A stretch of 64,000 nt of DNA from Deuterostichococcus epilithicus (Eukaryota; Chlorophyta; Trebouxiophyceae; Prasiolales; Stichococcaceae). Where the stretch lies: NCBI GenBank assembly GCA_033439295.1, contig JAVTLE010000007.1, positions 1,116,001-1,180,000 of the forward strand, written 5' to 3'. Positions 23,984 to 35,554 of the stretch are shown here, piece by piece. Every line of letters starts with the position of its first letter. Position 1 is the stretch's first letter. The position numbers were made by a program, and so were the translations under genes. The notes beneath the pieces were generated by a model that worked only from the letters and a program-made list of their open reading frames with translations, had not been told where the DNA came from and did no database searches.

Positions 23984-25491
23984 CTACAACAACGGAGATT
24001 TAGGTTTGCGGTGCAGTGTAGTGTTTCGCAGGCTGCGGACTCCACATCAAGCGCCCACAGACTGCAGCGACTCGTCGTCCCGGTCAGACGTACCGTCGCG
24101 GGCTATTGGCGGCCTGACGGAGACTGGACCGGTCGAGTCGGCGGCCAGAAGCGGTGACGCAGGAGATCAAAACGAAGGGATCGGGCATCGCAGCTCATTC
24201 GGAGAATGCGCACCGGCTCGGGACAGATCACCGGTTCGATGTTAAAACGAGGCTCGCGGCGACATCCCGCTATTGCACCGCTGCTCAGCACGCCTGGAGT
24301 CTTGCAGCAAAAAGCAACCCCCTTTCGGATTCTGATTGCGGCACCGCTGATCTTCTGCCAGCGCGCAACTGAATGAAAGTCGCCACGCGCCAAGTGGAAA
24401 GCCGCCACCTCGCCGACGATACCCTGCCCCGCGTACCTGACTAGACTGATACTTGCACAAATCAGCAAGCGCGAGGACTTGAAAAAACTCGCTGCAGATG
24501 TTCTAGCGAGGCCCCGTGTCGGAGCCGCTTCGAAGTCACTGCCAAGTCCAGCTCAGCTGGACTGACATTCAGGGTCCGCGCCCCTCGGCCTTGCAGAGCC
24601 GCCATCTCTGGCTGAACAGCAGAAAGCGTACCGCTCGCATCGTACACAGCCGCACGGTCGGGCCCATCCCGCTGCCAGGAAGTTTGACACGGGTCGGCCG
24701 AGGCGCACTCTCGTGAACGGAGCTGTGTCTTCTGCTGCCGGTCCGATGCACCCTTCATCAGAACACTGTGCATTGCAACCCCATTGCAGAGGCACAAGTC
24801 CCGAATCTGCGCCCCGGAAAGCCTGTAAACTCTGATCTGTTTTCGAACAGACTGGACGAAGCAGCCGCCCTGAGGCTGCTGCCAAGGACCCATGTCTCAC
24901 CGTGATTACAAAGAGACCAGCGTTGGCGCTGACGTCCAGCTCCCTCGATCACCGTCCCACAGCTGTGGTGTGGGCGTTGTCAGCTTCACCCGGCAGCACG
25001 TGTGCTGCTCGCGCAGCGACGAGCCCACGCAACCCTGCCCGCCTATCGTGCTGCTGCAGCGGCTGTGCTCTGAGGCTGTAATGGCAGGGTGCAAAGCGCA
25101 GGGTTCCGGATGGCCAGGCACAATATGCTTTGGCACTCGGTCTGGATGTGGTGATGATCTGGCAGAGGTGGCGACGCACGTGATTGCCACTTTCCGGTCC
25201 AAAACCTAGCGAGAATCTAGAGGATATGGTCAGATCAAGGGCTCCGCTCAGCAATAGACCAGTAGTGCAGCAACCATGCGATCTTCATCATGCAGACGCA
25301 CGAAAGATTGGACGAATAACTAAGCTGACAACGACATTGCTGCACGCTCGACTAAACTCCCTGCCTCCTTGTTGTCATGGCCCAAATTACTGGCGCCGCG
25401 AGATGGATGCTGACTCGCTTTCAGCTGCTCTGCGCAACAACCACGCCCATCAGCTCTCGCACCCTTGGTCGCATTGTCGCACTTCGGGTCA
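23984..25491. other. Region upstream of the AP2/ERF gene and downstream of the transporter
   Basis: A strong GTACGT donor on the minus strand near 24093 suggests that a 5' exon of the AP2/ERF gene ends there, but the frame before it closes without an ATG. Longer open frames at 24462-24893 (minus) and 24892-25209 (plus) have no recognisable motif. The left part probably holds the missing 5' exon and promoter, the right part the transporter's 3' end. Confidence 0.35.
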
Positions 25492-28400
25492 TCAGCAACG
25501 ACGTTCCTGCAGGTTCTGCAGCATCAGGACTGGCGCACATGCGTGCCACCCACCCGTGAGCAGCAACTCGGACGGCCGCCGCCGCATGGTGGGCGCCGTC
25601 GCCGCCACAGCATATAATTCCCCCTCCGAGCCCCGCGACTGCCGCTTGTTGAAGCGGTTAGCCACCGCCTTGTCCCTGCAGCAGTGGGACATGGCTGTGA
25701 CGCCTCGCAGGCTAGCCATCTGCCTTTTACAATGCCAACGGATTACTCAATGGGAGTGTACTGCATTGAGACACCAGGTCTGCAAAATCCAGTCCATGGT
25801 CTCGGCCTTCTGGTCGTCGAATCAGCAGGGTGAGCAGCTGCGGTGTGCAGTGAAAAAGGCGCACAGCGTCATACACGCCGAGGATGCGGCACGCACCTGG
25901 GGTAGCTCCATAATGCGCCCGTGTAGGACAGGAAGCAGAAGGCCCAGGGCACCAGCATGCACACGAAGAGGCTGAGCGACAGTGCGTGTGCATTCTGCCG
26001 CCGCGCGTAGTCGCCCTCTGGCGTAGGATCCCCGCTGGCCACGACCCCCTGCAGGCGCATGGAGAGCGCATCACCGAGCCAGGCAGGGCACCCCCGACGT
26101 GTGGACCAGCGGCACTGCGAGCGGCGCCAGGGACGGAAGCGCCTGTCAAGAGCGCCTGCAGCCACGCTGAGATGCGTCGTGCAGCCCAGCGCACGGGTGC
26201 TCACAGGACATGGTTGATGTCACTGCACACGGCCGGCCACAGCCCCTTGTGGGGCTTGCGTGTCCGCGAGCGTGTAGGGCTGCCGATGCGTGGCATTGAA
26301 AGCGACACCTGGAAACCGAATGAGCGCTCGGCAATGATACCAACGAGCGGGGCTGCACAGGCAGCGACCCCGCCCTCGAACGACCGGTCAAAGGCGTAGA
26401 CCGTGGATCGCAGCGGCTCGGGTGTCACGTCCGCCATGATGGCCGAGTTGCACGGCCCGCACCTGCGGCGCGCCACATGAACGACTCGAAACGCTGTGCG
26501 GGCAGCCAAACCGCTTCGCCGGCAGACAATTGCCGTCTTCAGGTTTGCAGCCAGGTCACACCCATGGCACCGTGCACTTGTGCCCAGCGCTTGCTGCCCG
26601 GTCTGTATCACGAGACCCACAAGGGCATCATCGTCGCTCACCATGTGATCAGCACGCCCATGACGGCGAATGTCGCGGCGAATGCCCACCCTGCTGAGGC
26701 CGGATTCGGGAGGCTCGGCAGCACTCGCAACAGCAGCCAGCACAGCGGCAGCCCCATCAGCACGCTGGCTTGCGCGGTGATGACCCGCCCAACTTTCGGG
26801 AACCTCCTGACCAGGTGGTCACCTGCGACGAGGTATTCGAGGGTGAGTACGAGCCATCAGGACCGCCCTCTCCAGAGTGTTCACTGGTTTCACTTCGCAG
26901 CTGCCTCAGCTCCCAGCATTGCACCTCATTGCACAGCACTGCAAGAGATAGGGTGTCTCAGGGAAGGAAGACTCACCAATCGAGCCGCCTAGCACATGGC
27001 CAAACGAGGTGCCAAGGGCAAAGACCGCCATCAGGCTCGATGCCGCTAGGTCTGCATACGAAGACGAATGCTCGTCAGGGCTGTTAATGCTGCGCTTGAA
27101 AGTGCGTGCGAGTGCCTCCAAGCACAAGTCTCAAGCCAGGCGCACCTGAGAAGCCCAGCAGCTGCAGCCACAGCGTGAAATATACCATTGCCTGCCAGGG
27201 TAGGGAGCCGACAACACCCTGCATGCACAAACCAGGCACTGTCAGCTCCCTGCCGAACACTTGTGCGCTGCGCCGGAGCCTCGGCGCCCCATCTGCATGA
27301 CCTCAAATCATTGGAGCCATGCACCAGGTGCGGGTTTGCAGCCACCTAACAGCGCAATGTTTCCTGACCAACGTCGCCTTTAGCCTTCAGCAGCTTGAAG
27401 AGACCTCAGCAGTCGACCTGGAGCACGATGATCCTAAACGTCGCAATGCCGAGCACGTGCTTGACGTCTGCGAGCGCCTCGCCGCAGCGGGACCTCCAGT
27501 CCGGCGGCGCCGGCCGGCGCGTCAGCACCGGCAGCCCCCCGCGGCCGCCCCCGCCGCTGCCGCTGCGCTGCAGCTTGCCGCCTGCAGGGTCGACGGCCTT
27601 GGCTGCAGCCTTTGCCGCCGGGTCGTCCTCCGCCGCCAGCTGACTGTACCTGGGAGTCGATCGGGTGCACCATGTGTCAGCCGCCGGTCGGTACCCACAT
27701 CATCCGAGTGCAGTAGGCTGCTGCACCCTGCCTTTCTTCAATCTGTCAACGCAAAGCCTCCATGACGTGCACCGTATGACCACCTGGAGCCACTCCTCCG
27801 CCGCTCGTCGCCCAGCTGCAGCGGCGAGATGACGGCGCGCGCTGGCAGCCTCGGGTCCACTGCCCACTTGAGCACCAAGAACGTTGTGAGAAAAGCCACG
27901 GCCGCCATGGCGTGGAACGCCAGCCGCCAGCCCTCGATGCCCAGCGGGAATGTGGACCCGATGTTAGTCGCGAAGAAGCCGCCCAACATGCCGCCTGCCA
28001 AGGGATGGCAGCCTTGTCTCTGCCGCCGGGCAGTCCAGCCAAGACGAGACGTGGCAAACGGGCCCTTACACAACAGACAGTCTTGCAAAGAGGTCGTCAA
28101 ATGGCACGTCCACTGCATGCAGCGTCCGCCAACCCCAGCACATGGCGAGGAGCACTCTTGCAGGCAGGAGGGCATTGACAAGTGTCTTGCCTAGGGAGCC
28201 GATGCAGAAAAGCCAACCAAAGGCACGGCCCCGCTGTTCAATCCCGTGAAGGTCGGCAGTCAGGCTCTGCAGGCACGGTATCACAAGAGCTAGGCCCAGC
28301 CCATTGAAGCCGCACGCCACCATTGCCTGCGCAACAGCAAATCAGCGGTTGCTGCTTTGCACCCTCGACACATTCAGCCTGAGCAGGCAGCAGACCGGAC

Positions 28401-29118
28401 ACGGCGCTCCTGGTTCACAGAACAGAGCAGGATATCGGCCTTCTGGCAGTGCCCGCGTCTGACGGTGCTACAGCGCATCACCTGAGGCATGGAGGTGCTG
28501 AACCCGATAGCGCTGGTCATGACTCCCCAAAGCGCACACCCAGCTGCCACAACCTGTGTCCGGTCAGCCTTGTCGCCGATCAGGCCGCTCAGCGGCGACG
28601 CCAGCGCCTGCGCGCAGCCGTTGCGTGTGGCAAGAGCACACATAGCACGCGTCGTTGCGCATCAAGACGGGCGCACACATGCAGCTGCAGGCCCAGGCAC
28701 ACACCTGCACAAGCGCCCGGCACAGAGTCAGGGTGCCGAGCTGCGAGGGCGTCGCATTGAGCGATCTGCTGATGAAGTAGAAAACCGCTGGCAGTACCTG
28801 CATGGCACAGCCTTGCTGAGCGCCGAAGGGCATGTGAGATGCATATTCTGGTCAAACCGGCTCCAGAATATAGCACTGGATACGCCCGTGCCTGTTCGTC
28901 GGCCTTCTCCACCACGGACGCCAAGTTGATCAGCACCACAGTGCGCCATCGCGGGTCCCTTAGGGTTGCAGCCTGCACGACACGGGATCAGTGTCTGCTG
29001 TCCCTTCACAAATCATACTGCCTCAAGTGCCGCAAATGTGCCGTGCAGGCTTGCACGCATCATTGCGCTGCGCCGCAACGTTTGCATTCGCCGCACCACC
29101 GGCTGCTTGGACTTTCAT
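25492..29118 (-). CDS. Major facilitator superfamily transporter, plant spinster-like type
   Basis: Thirteen exons (minus): 29057-29118, 28892-28958, 28705-28797, 28482-28607, 28191-28326, 27784-27994, 27418-27649, 27146-27218, 26977-27051, 26642-26822, 26309-26462, 25897-26048, 25492-25675. Phases agree and give 581 residues. It matches remembered plant MFS proteins such as Arabidopsis AT2G18590: VLINLASVVEKADEQ at the first helix, CGFNGLGLALVIPCLQSL, RGRAFGWLF, GGFFATNIGS, VKHVLGIATFRIIVLQ, LGGSIGDHLVRRFPKVGRV (the second-half MFS loop), VTPEPLRSTVYAFDRSFE and a final helix before YPRDKAVANRF. About twelve membrane helices are expected. The substrate is unknown. The introns after exons 28892-28958 and 28191-28326 have GC donors. 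The start ATG at 29118 is chosen because it joins in phase to DPRWRTVV. Confidence 0.85.
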
Positions 29119-29762
29119 AGACCCGTTTTAAAGCCTCACCAGGCTGGGCAATCCGCTTTGCATCAAGTGAAGAGCAACCGCCTGTCGCGCGCTATAACCG
29201 CTCACATTGGCTCGGCGATTGCGCGCTCAGCCACAGGATGGATATTGCGGCAAAGCAATAACAGCAGTCACCAAATGGTCATTGCAGATCAGTCAGGAAT
29301 AGTTTGAGTTTGAACCAGAGCCGGGCTACAACTTCCTGAAGCCAGTGCTACTGCAGGCGGTCAGTTGCCGAACCAAAATCGCAAAGGCCTCAAAGTTTCT
29401 AGCAAGAATTGATCCTATCGAAAATGTTCAATGATCAACTGCCAAGACAGGTCTGCTCGTGCGCAATGCTGGTCAGCAAATGACCAGACGTTGCTGCACG
29501 CTGGTTTCCCAGCAACATTCACCAGCGCTTTCACGCCAGATCATTTCTGCGCCAACCTAGTGCTGCATCATACTTGCACTTTGTGATAGTTCCACACGCA
29601 GCACTGCGGGCCAGGTCTAGACAAGCTGCAGGTGCAAGTTGCAATCGTTGCAAACGTCTGGCACCTCACTAGTTGCACATTGCGGAGCGCGCTGCTACCA
29701 CTGTGATGTGCCACTGCAGACGGAGGAGCTAGTCAGGCTGTAAGCACTGTCGCAGAGCAGCA
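29119..29762. promoter_or_regulatory. Divergent promoter region of the MFS transporter and EH protein
   Basis: These 644 bases separate two genes transcribed away from each other. The stretch is less GC-rich than the exons around it and has no long open frame. GTTGCTGCACGCTGG and CCAGCAACATTC near 29490-29520 form an imperfect inverted match. No defined promoter element could be recognised. Confidence 0.4.
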
Positions 29763-32700
29763 ATGACAGAAATCAGGACCGAAATCGATCTGCTCGATTC
29801 GTGGTTCCGCATCGCTGACCGCGACGGCGATGGACGCGTTCACGGAGGCGAAGCAGTGGACTTCTTTCAACGGTCAGGGCTGGGGAAAGAGCCGCTGTTC
29901 CAGGTGCTCGCGGCGTTGTCCTTCACACGACAGATCTTGCCACACCACCAGCTTCAGGCGAGGACCGCACTCGCTAGCGCTGACGTGCACGTGCTGCTCG
30001 CGTAGATATGGAACGCCGTGGCGGGCAACAACCCCTTCCTCTCGAAGCAGCAGTTCTACACCTCCATGCGGCTGGTGTCAGCGGCGCAGGTGCGGCAATC
30101 TTGCATTGCGGTTTTTAAACCTTACTGGATCGCGAAGAACCTGTCTGCATCCTCCCTCAAGAAGAGTCTGTTCCACATCTAGAAGTTGTTCACCTCTCCT
30201 CGTGCAGAGAGGGGGAGGCAAACTGTCAGAAGCAGAGGCGCGGTCTATCCTCATTGGCCTGGGCCCGGCGCTACCGCCGCCAACCATGGCAGGCCTGGAG
30301 GGGCTGAAGACCGCAGTGCCGCAGATCCTGCCGCAGGTGCTGGCTGGGACATGCGCACCCTCGCCCAAACTGATTTCACACCCTGTCCCGGCCCTCCGCA
30401 CATCCCTTGGTACAAGGGCCCCTGCAGACCTAGCAGGGATGCCGCAGGCACGAATCTGACAGCTCGTCATGCGAGGCGACCGCAGGCTCAGGCAGCGCCG
30501 GCGCCGACGACATCGCAGCCTGACAAAAAGCCGGACGGTGGCTTTCCTCCCATGTCGGGCGATGATGTGCAGCGGTACCAGGGCCTGTTTGCGCGGCTGG
30601 ACACCGACAGGGACGGATACGTTCTGGTGCGTCGATACCCCCCCTTGCGTCTGGCTGTTGCACCTCAACTGTTTCGCAAATTCGCACGAGCGTGCACTGA
30701 CTCCCGGCCTGAAGGTGGACTGCACGCCATGTCGCCAGCATCAAAGGGGTTCATGCAGGCGTAGGCACGACCCACCATCCTCCGGGACCGAGAGGGGCTC
30801 GTTCTCATTCTCGGACGTAGGGGCAGGACTGCTTCGGCACCTTCATGGAGTGGGGCCTGCCGAAGGAGGTGCTGCGGGAGATCTGGGCGCTGGCGGCGGG
30901 GCAGCAGGGGCAGCTGGATGCGCGCCAGTTCATCTCGTGCGTCTACCTCATGGACAGCGTCAAGAAGGTTCGCCGCTCGGTCTGGGAGCTCCGTTTTGGA
31001 CAAAAATAATGTGAACAAACATGCAGTGCAAGCATGCGCGGGCGGGCAAGGTGGTTGCGAATGAGCGGGGGCAAGCCTGCGAGGAGTGCAGAGCCTGGAG
31101 AGTGTGCAGAGGGGCAAGCTGCTGACCAGTGACTGGCAAGGGTGTGCCAGTCACTAATACCCGTTCCTGTGTCCCGTCCAGGGGCTGAAGCTGCCGCCGG
31201 CACTGCCAAGCAAGAACTTCCCACCGCTGTCGTCCGACCTGGGCGCCGACGTCACCGTGACCGACATCCTGGTGCGGCGCACCTCCTGCCTCGCGACTGA
31301 TTGGCCCGCCCTCCATCGCAGTGAACAAGCGCCACCATGTCGCATTGTGAGTATGCCACTTTCGGGTGCATGGCCTGCTTGCCGACTCACGCTCAGCGGC
31401 TGAGCCGTCCAGGCTCAGCAGACGCTGATGCGACCACCTGCGCTCCTTGCAGGCGGGGCACGCCGCGGGGCAGGACGTGTTCTCGCGCCAGATCGCGGTG
31501 CCGCCGCTGCCCGGCAAGGCGCGTTTCGCGGGCGGCCCCGTGGGCGCCGAGGCGCCGCCGTCGCGGGTGCCGCCCGCGGACGAGGCCTCCCTGGCGGCCC
31601 TGGAGTACTCTGACCGCCAGCGGCTGGTCAAGGAGCGCAGTGAGGCTGCCGGCGTCGACCGCGGCTATGCCAAGGTGTGCTGTGTCTCATCAGTCTCGTT
31701 TGCGGACGGTGGCTTGGCACGACCATGACTGGGGCCGGCTGCTTGAAGGAAATGGACGCTTGCAGCGCTTGCGTCGTTCATGGGGAGGAACACCATTCCG
31801 GCTCTCGAGGAGCGCTGTCGCTTGCGTGTCCTCTGACAGCCATGTGGCAGCCAGCACAGAGAAGCGCATGACGATGTGACGGTCCCAAGGGCAGGGCTCA
31901 ACGTGCTGCGATGCTGCCCAGGCACAAGCGGAGGTGGAGGCGGCCAAGAAGCAGCAGGCCTTCTTCCAGCAGCACCTGCAGGAGCTGACGCTTTTCAAGG
32001 CCAAGACCAGCGCCGCGCTGCTGCAGGCGCGCAGCCCCGCGCTGTCAATCTGCTGTGTCGAGTCATCACTAAATATATACTCTTCCAGACTGCTGAGACA
32101 AGCACATGCACGACGGCAGCTGCCTGGTCCCTGTCTCGCCTCGGGGCTCAGGTTTGCTTCTTGCCGATTTTCTGGACGAGGTGGTCGAACTTGAAAGTGC
32201 GAGGCACACGGATTTCGGCATGATGCGGCACAGGCGGAGGAGTGGGCCAGCCGGGAAAAGAGCGAGGCAACGGCGCTGCAGCAGCGGTACGACACCACGT
32301 ACACGCAGGCGGAGAGCCAGTTCCAGGGCTCCCGCACCCTGCTGGCCGACATCCAGGTGCATGCCTCGGCCCTTGTCTCGACTTCCTGGTTGCTGCCAAA
32401 CATGGCATCCTGTGCGTCCAGGACATCCGAGAATGTCGCGTCAACGTGAGCGTGCCCCGCTGGGTCCACCCCGCGACTGCGCTGCAACGGCGGCCTGCTC
32501 CACATCGTGAGGAGCAGCGCACAAATAGGTCCGTCGAGCCGACACCGCCTGTGCCCCGCAGGCGGCGAGGGCGAAAAAGCTGGAGCTGCAGACGCGGCTG
32601 GAGGCGCTGCAGAAGGACCTGGCGCAGCTGTCCGACCTGAAGCCTGGGCAGCTGCGCTCCGAGAATGCGGAGATCCAGCAGCTCAACGAGGTGTGGCAGG

Positions 32701-35231
32701 CGGAACTTTAGGGTTCAGTGCTTGTGGCGTGTTTTGTGCAGTGCCCCCCCCCCNTTGCAGTTTCCCTTTTTGGCGGGCGTCATTGCCCCGTGGGCCGTAC
32801 ACAGCTGAGCCGGCTGCGCTGCCTTGAGATGCGGAGATCGAACGTAGAGATCCAGCAGCGCTCTGAGGCACCGCCTGCACTGTGGCAGTCTTATGCCGCC
32901 ATGGCGGCAGCTTGTCGGCGCCGCATGCATGCTTGCTGAGCGCTGCTGTTTTGGTGCCGTGCAGAGGCTGGCAAACCATGATTTAGTGTGTCAGTGAGGA
33001 GCGGGTCTGAAGTCGGCCAGCGACCCAAACGATCCAACGCAGTACGCTCCGGCGCAGCACTTGCTCTCTGACCGCAGACAGCACAGGGCTGGGTGCGCAG
33101 CTGGAGCGGGAGGAGACATGCGGCGGGCGCTGGAGACAACTGCTCGCACCCTAGGCCGCTGCTATGCACAATGGCACTTGGACCTGACATGAACTGGGCC
33201 CACCGCCACTGCAGAAAATCGCCGAACTGGAGGCGCAGCTGGAGCGGCAGGACGTGCGTGGCAGCGCGCTGCGGGCGGCCATCGCCAAGCTGGAGGACTA
33301 TGCTGCCGGCGCCACAGGGAAGGCGGAGGAGGCGGACGCGGACCTGCTGTCCCTGGACCGGGAGCTCACCATCCTGAAGGCCAACGTGAGCTGGGGTTTA
33401 GGGTTTGTTTTAGGGTGTAGAGCTCCACGATGACGCTCTCCTGCTGTTGATCAGGCTCCTGCAGCAAGTGCTCGCTGCTGCTGCCCCGGACCGGGTGCTC
33501 GCCTCCTTCGTGGCCACCCTGAGCTCGAGCAGCGCCCTCGCCGTCGAGCTCCTGTCCGCCGCCCCCGTGCTGCTGCTTGTGCGTGACCGCCTCAGAAGCA
33601 AGGTCGGCCAGAGGATGTAGTGAGCAGCTCGCTTGCGGCAGCTCGGCATGGTTTCTGCCTGCTGCTACCTGAACGCCACACACAAGGAGTCGATCGAGTG
33701 TCTTTATCAAGCAGGTTTCTTGAGGGCCTCCGCGGGCAAGCAGCGGTGTGCAATTCGACTTTGTGTCACTTACCGTAGTTCACGGCAGACGACGGAGACC
33801 ATGTGCTGGAGCTGCGCCGGCTGCTGGCCGTGGCTGCTGACACCTACAACAGCCTCGTGGAGCAGGTGCGATCACCCCTGCAGCAAGCACGATGACGCAA
33901 ACCAAGTCCAACACCTCGCCATCCTGCAGACTGTCTTGTGCGGCGTCTTAGCCGCCTGCTGGGGGCGGCACATCTGCACACGCACAGGCGGCGGCAAAGG
34001 GTGTCACCCCTGCGGGGCAGCCCTGCCCATCCTCGGGCGTGGGTGTCCCAGCCGCCTCAAGGATGAGTTGACTGCACCGCAGGCGACGGCAGCGGGGGTG
34101 ACGCTGCCGGCAGATGCGCAGACGCATGTGCCGCCGCCAGACCTGCGCCTGGAGTGGGACAATCGTGCGGCGGCGCTCGCCGCCGACTGGCACGACTTTG
34201 AGGACGAGGGTGCGTCTGCGCCTCTCCCTGCTCTTTTTCGTGTGCTCGTTTTGCTTCTTAGAGTTTTCGTTCATCTTTGGGAGATCATCCTGTCTGCGTG
34301 CGTAACGTAGCAATGCTGAGCCGATCCACTTTAAGAAAGACCTGCAATAGCTGGCAGGTTGAAGGGTTCAGGCTAGTAGGCCGTACAACATGGACACCTG
34401 CCGAGACCGCGTCGCAGGCTTGACCTGGCATGGCACCGTCACAGTGCACCATTTGTTCCACGACCTCTGCGGCATGCGTTGTGCCTATCCGACCACCACA
34501 ACCCTCCATCCCCAAATCGCAGGCTTCACCGTCGTCACTGCCACCGAGGAGTACAGTAAAGCTGCCGCAGCCGCCGCTGCAAAAAAGTCCATCGAGGACG
34601 CCGCTGCGGCGCGCGCGGCCGCCGAGGCGGAGGCGGCGGCTGCCGAGGAGGCAGCGGCCGCAGCGGCGATGGACGCCGCAGCTGCCGAGGCGGAGGGGGC
34701 GGGCTCGGACGCGGAGTCGACGGGCACGCACCACGAGGCACAGGTGCTGATGGCTTGCATCGGCGGCATCCTTGCTCCCGGCGGCACGAGTGCCCCGGTG
34801 GCACGAGTGTCGCGACGACGCTCACTTCGGCACCTGGCGTTGCTGTCTCAGCTGGCCAGAATGGCTGTGAGAGACTTGCTGGGCAATTAAATAGAGTGGT
34901 GCGCAGTCTCTTGGCGGGCTCACCCTCCAAGTGCGCGGGACTCGAGACCCTTCACTGGACTGCCCCCCGGGACTGCCTGCAGGACATGGAGGGGACGAGC
35001 CCCGCAGCGGCCGCCGCCGCTGGCGACGCCGAAGTGGACATGCTGGGCATGGACGACGAGCAGGAGGCCGATGCGGTGGCCGCCGTCAGCCCCTCGGCCT
35101 CGGCTGCCGCCGGCCCGCCCGCCAACGGGCACGCCAACGGCGGCGTTTCGCTGCTCGACGGCTTCGGCCAGCAGCCCTCCTTCAGCGAGGGCTCTGTCTT
35201 CTTCAACAAGCAGGCCTTTGGCGGCAATTAG
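29763..35231 (+). CDS. EH-domain endocytic protein, AtEH1/Pan1-like (TPLATE-complex type)
   Basis: Fifteen exons: 29763-29903, 30006-30089, 30208-30336, 30486-30626, 30821-30967, 31182-31271, 31453-31674, 31922-32026, 32234-32356, 32562-32690, 33215-33385, 33779-33865, 34083-34209, 34523-34743, 34983-35231. They total 2166 bases, or 721 residues, with matching phases. Two EH domains come first: residues about 1-115, with EF-hand-like loop DRDGDGRVHGGE, and about 130-250, with DTDRDGYVL, GQLDARQFISCVYLM and GLKLPPALPSKNFP. A long coiled-coil region follows (KKLELQTRLEALQKDLAQL, KIAELEAQLERQD, ELRRLLAVAADTYNSLVEQ), then an Ala/Glu-rich and acidic tail ending FNKQAFGGN. Such proteins bind NPF motifs and lipids and build clathrin-coated pits at the plasma membrane. 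The protein carries an NPF of its own in the first EH domain (GNNPFLSK). The intron after 32026 has a GC donor. Confidence 0.9.
32660..32869 (+). repeat. Copy of an EH-gene exon end in the following intron
   Basis: Exon 32562-32690 ends GAGAATGCGGAGATCCAGCA and so on. At 32825-32869, inside the next intron, stands GAGATGCGGAGATCGAACGT followed by AGAGATCCAGCAGCGCTCTGAGG. The intronic copy has a small internal insertion and no GT at the matching place. Confidence 0.6.
33095..33258 (+). repeat. Copy of an EH-gene exon start in the preceding intron
   Basis: The exon from 33215 contains GCGCAGCTGGAGCGGCAGGA at 33233. The same intron's tail carries GCGCAGCTGGAGCGGGAGGA at 33095, followed by a similar CATGCGG/CGTGCG block. 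Both would encode a coiled-coil peptide of the type AQLERQE. Confidence 0.65.
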
Positions 35232-35554
35232 GACGACGGTGAAGCTGTGTCGAGGGGGCCGGGCCAGGTGCTGCCCAGCTACCGCAGGAGCCACAGGCAG
35301 CAGCAGCTGCTTCCTGCAGCCCGTACACTCGCACCAAGCCCGTTAAGTTTTCCTGGGTGGTGAGCTTGCCGTTCTTGGTGTGCACCGTGTTGAGCGACGC
35401 GATGGCCCGTCGCAACAGATCTCCTCAACCCATGTATGTCTCAACTCGCATTTTCCGCACCAATACAGTAGCAGTACTGAAGGCGTGACGGATTCTTGCC
35501 GAAACTCAACCTTAGAGATGCGCAACAAACGGAACACAGATTGAATAGCATGAT
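35232..35554. other. Short spacer between the EH gene and the ZRANB3-like gene
   Basis: Only 323 bases separate two genes on the same strand, so the 3' end of the EH gene and the promoter of the next gene must be packed here. No terminator or promoter motif is obvious. Confidence 0.4.

Noticed and set aside
24228-24250. GGTTCGAT as a tRNA T-loop
   Set aside because: No matching acceptor stem, D-arm or anticodon arm could be formed around it.
24462-24893. Separate gene upstream of the AP2/ERF factor
   Set aside because: No motif could be recognised; it may be untranslated or contain the missing 5' exon.
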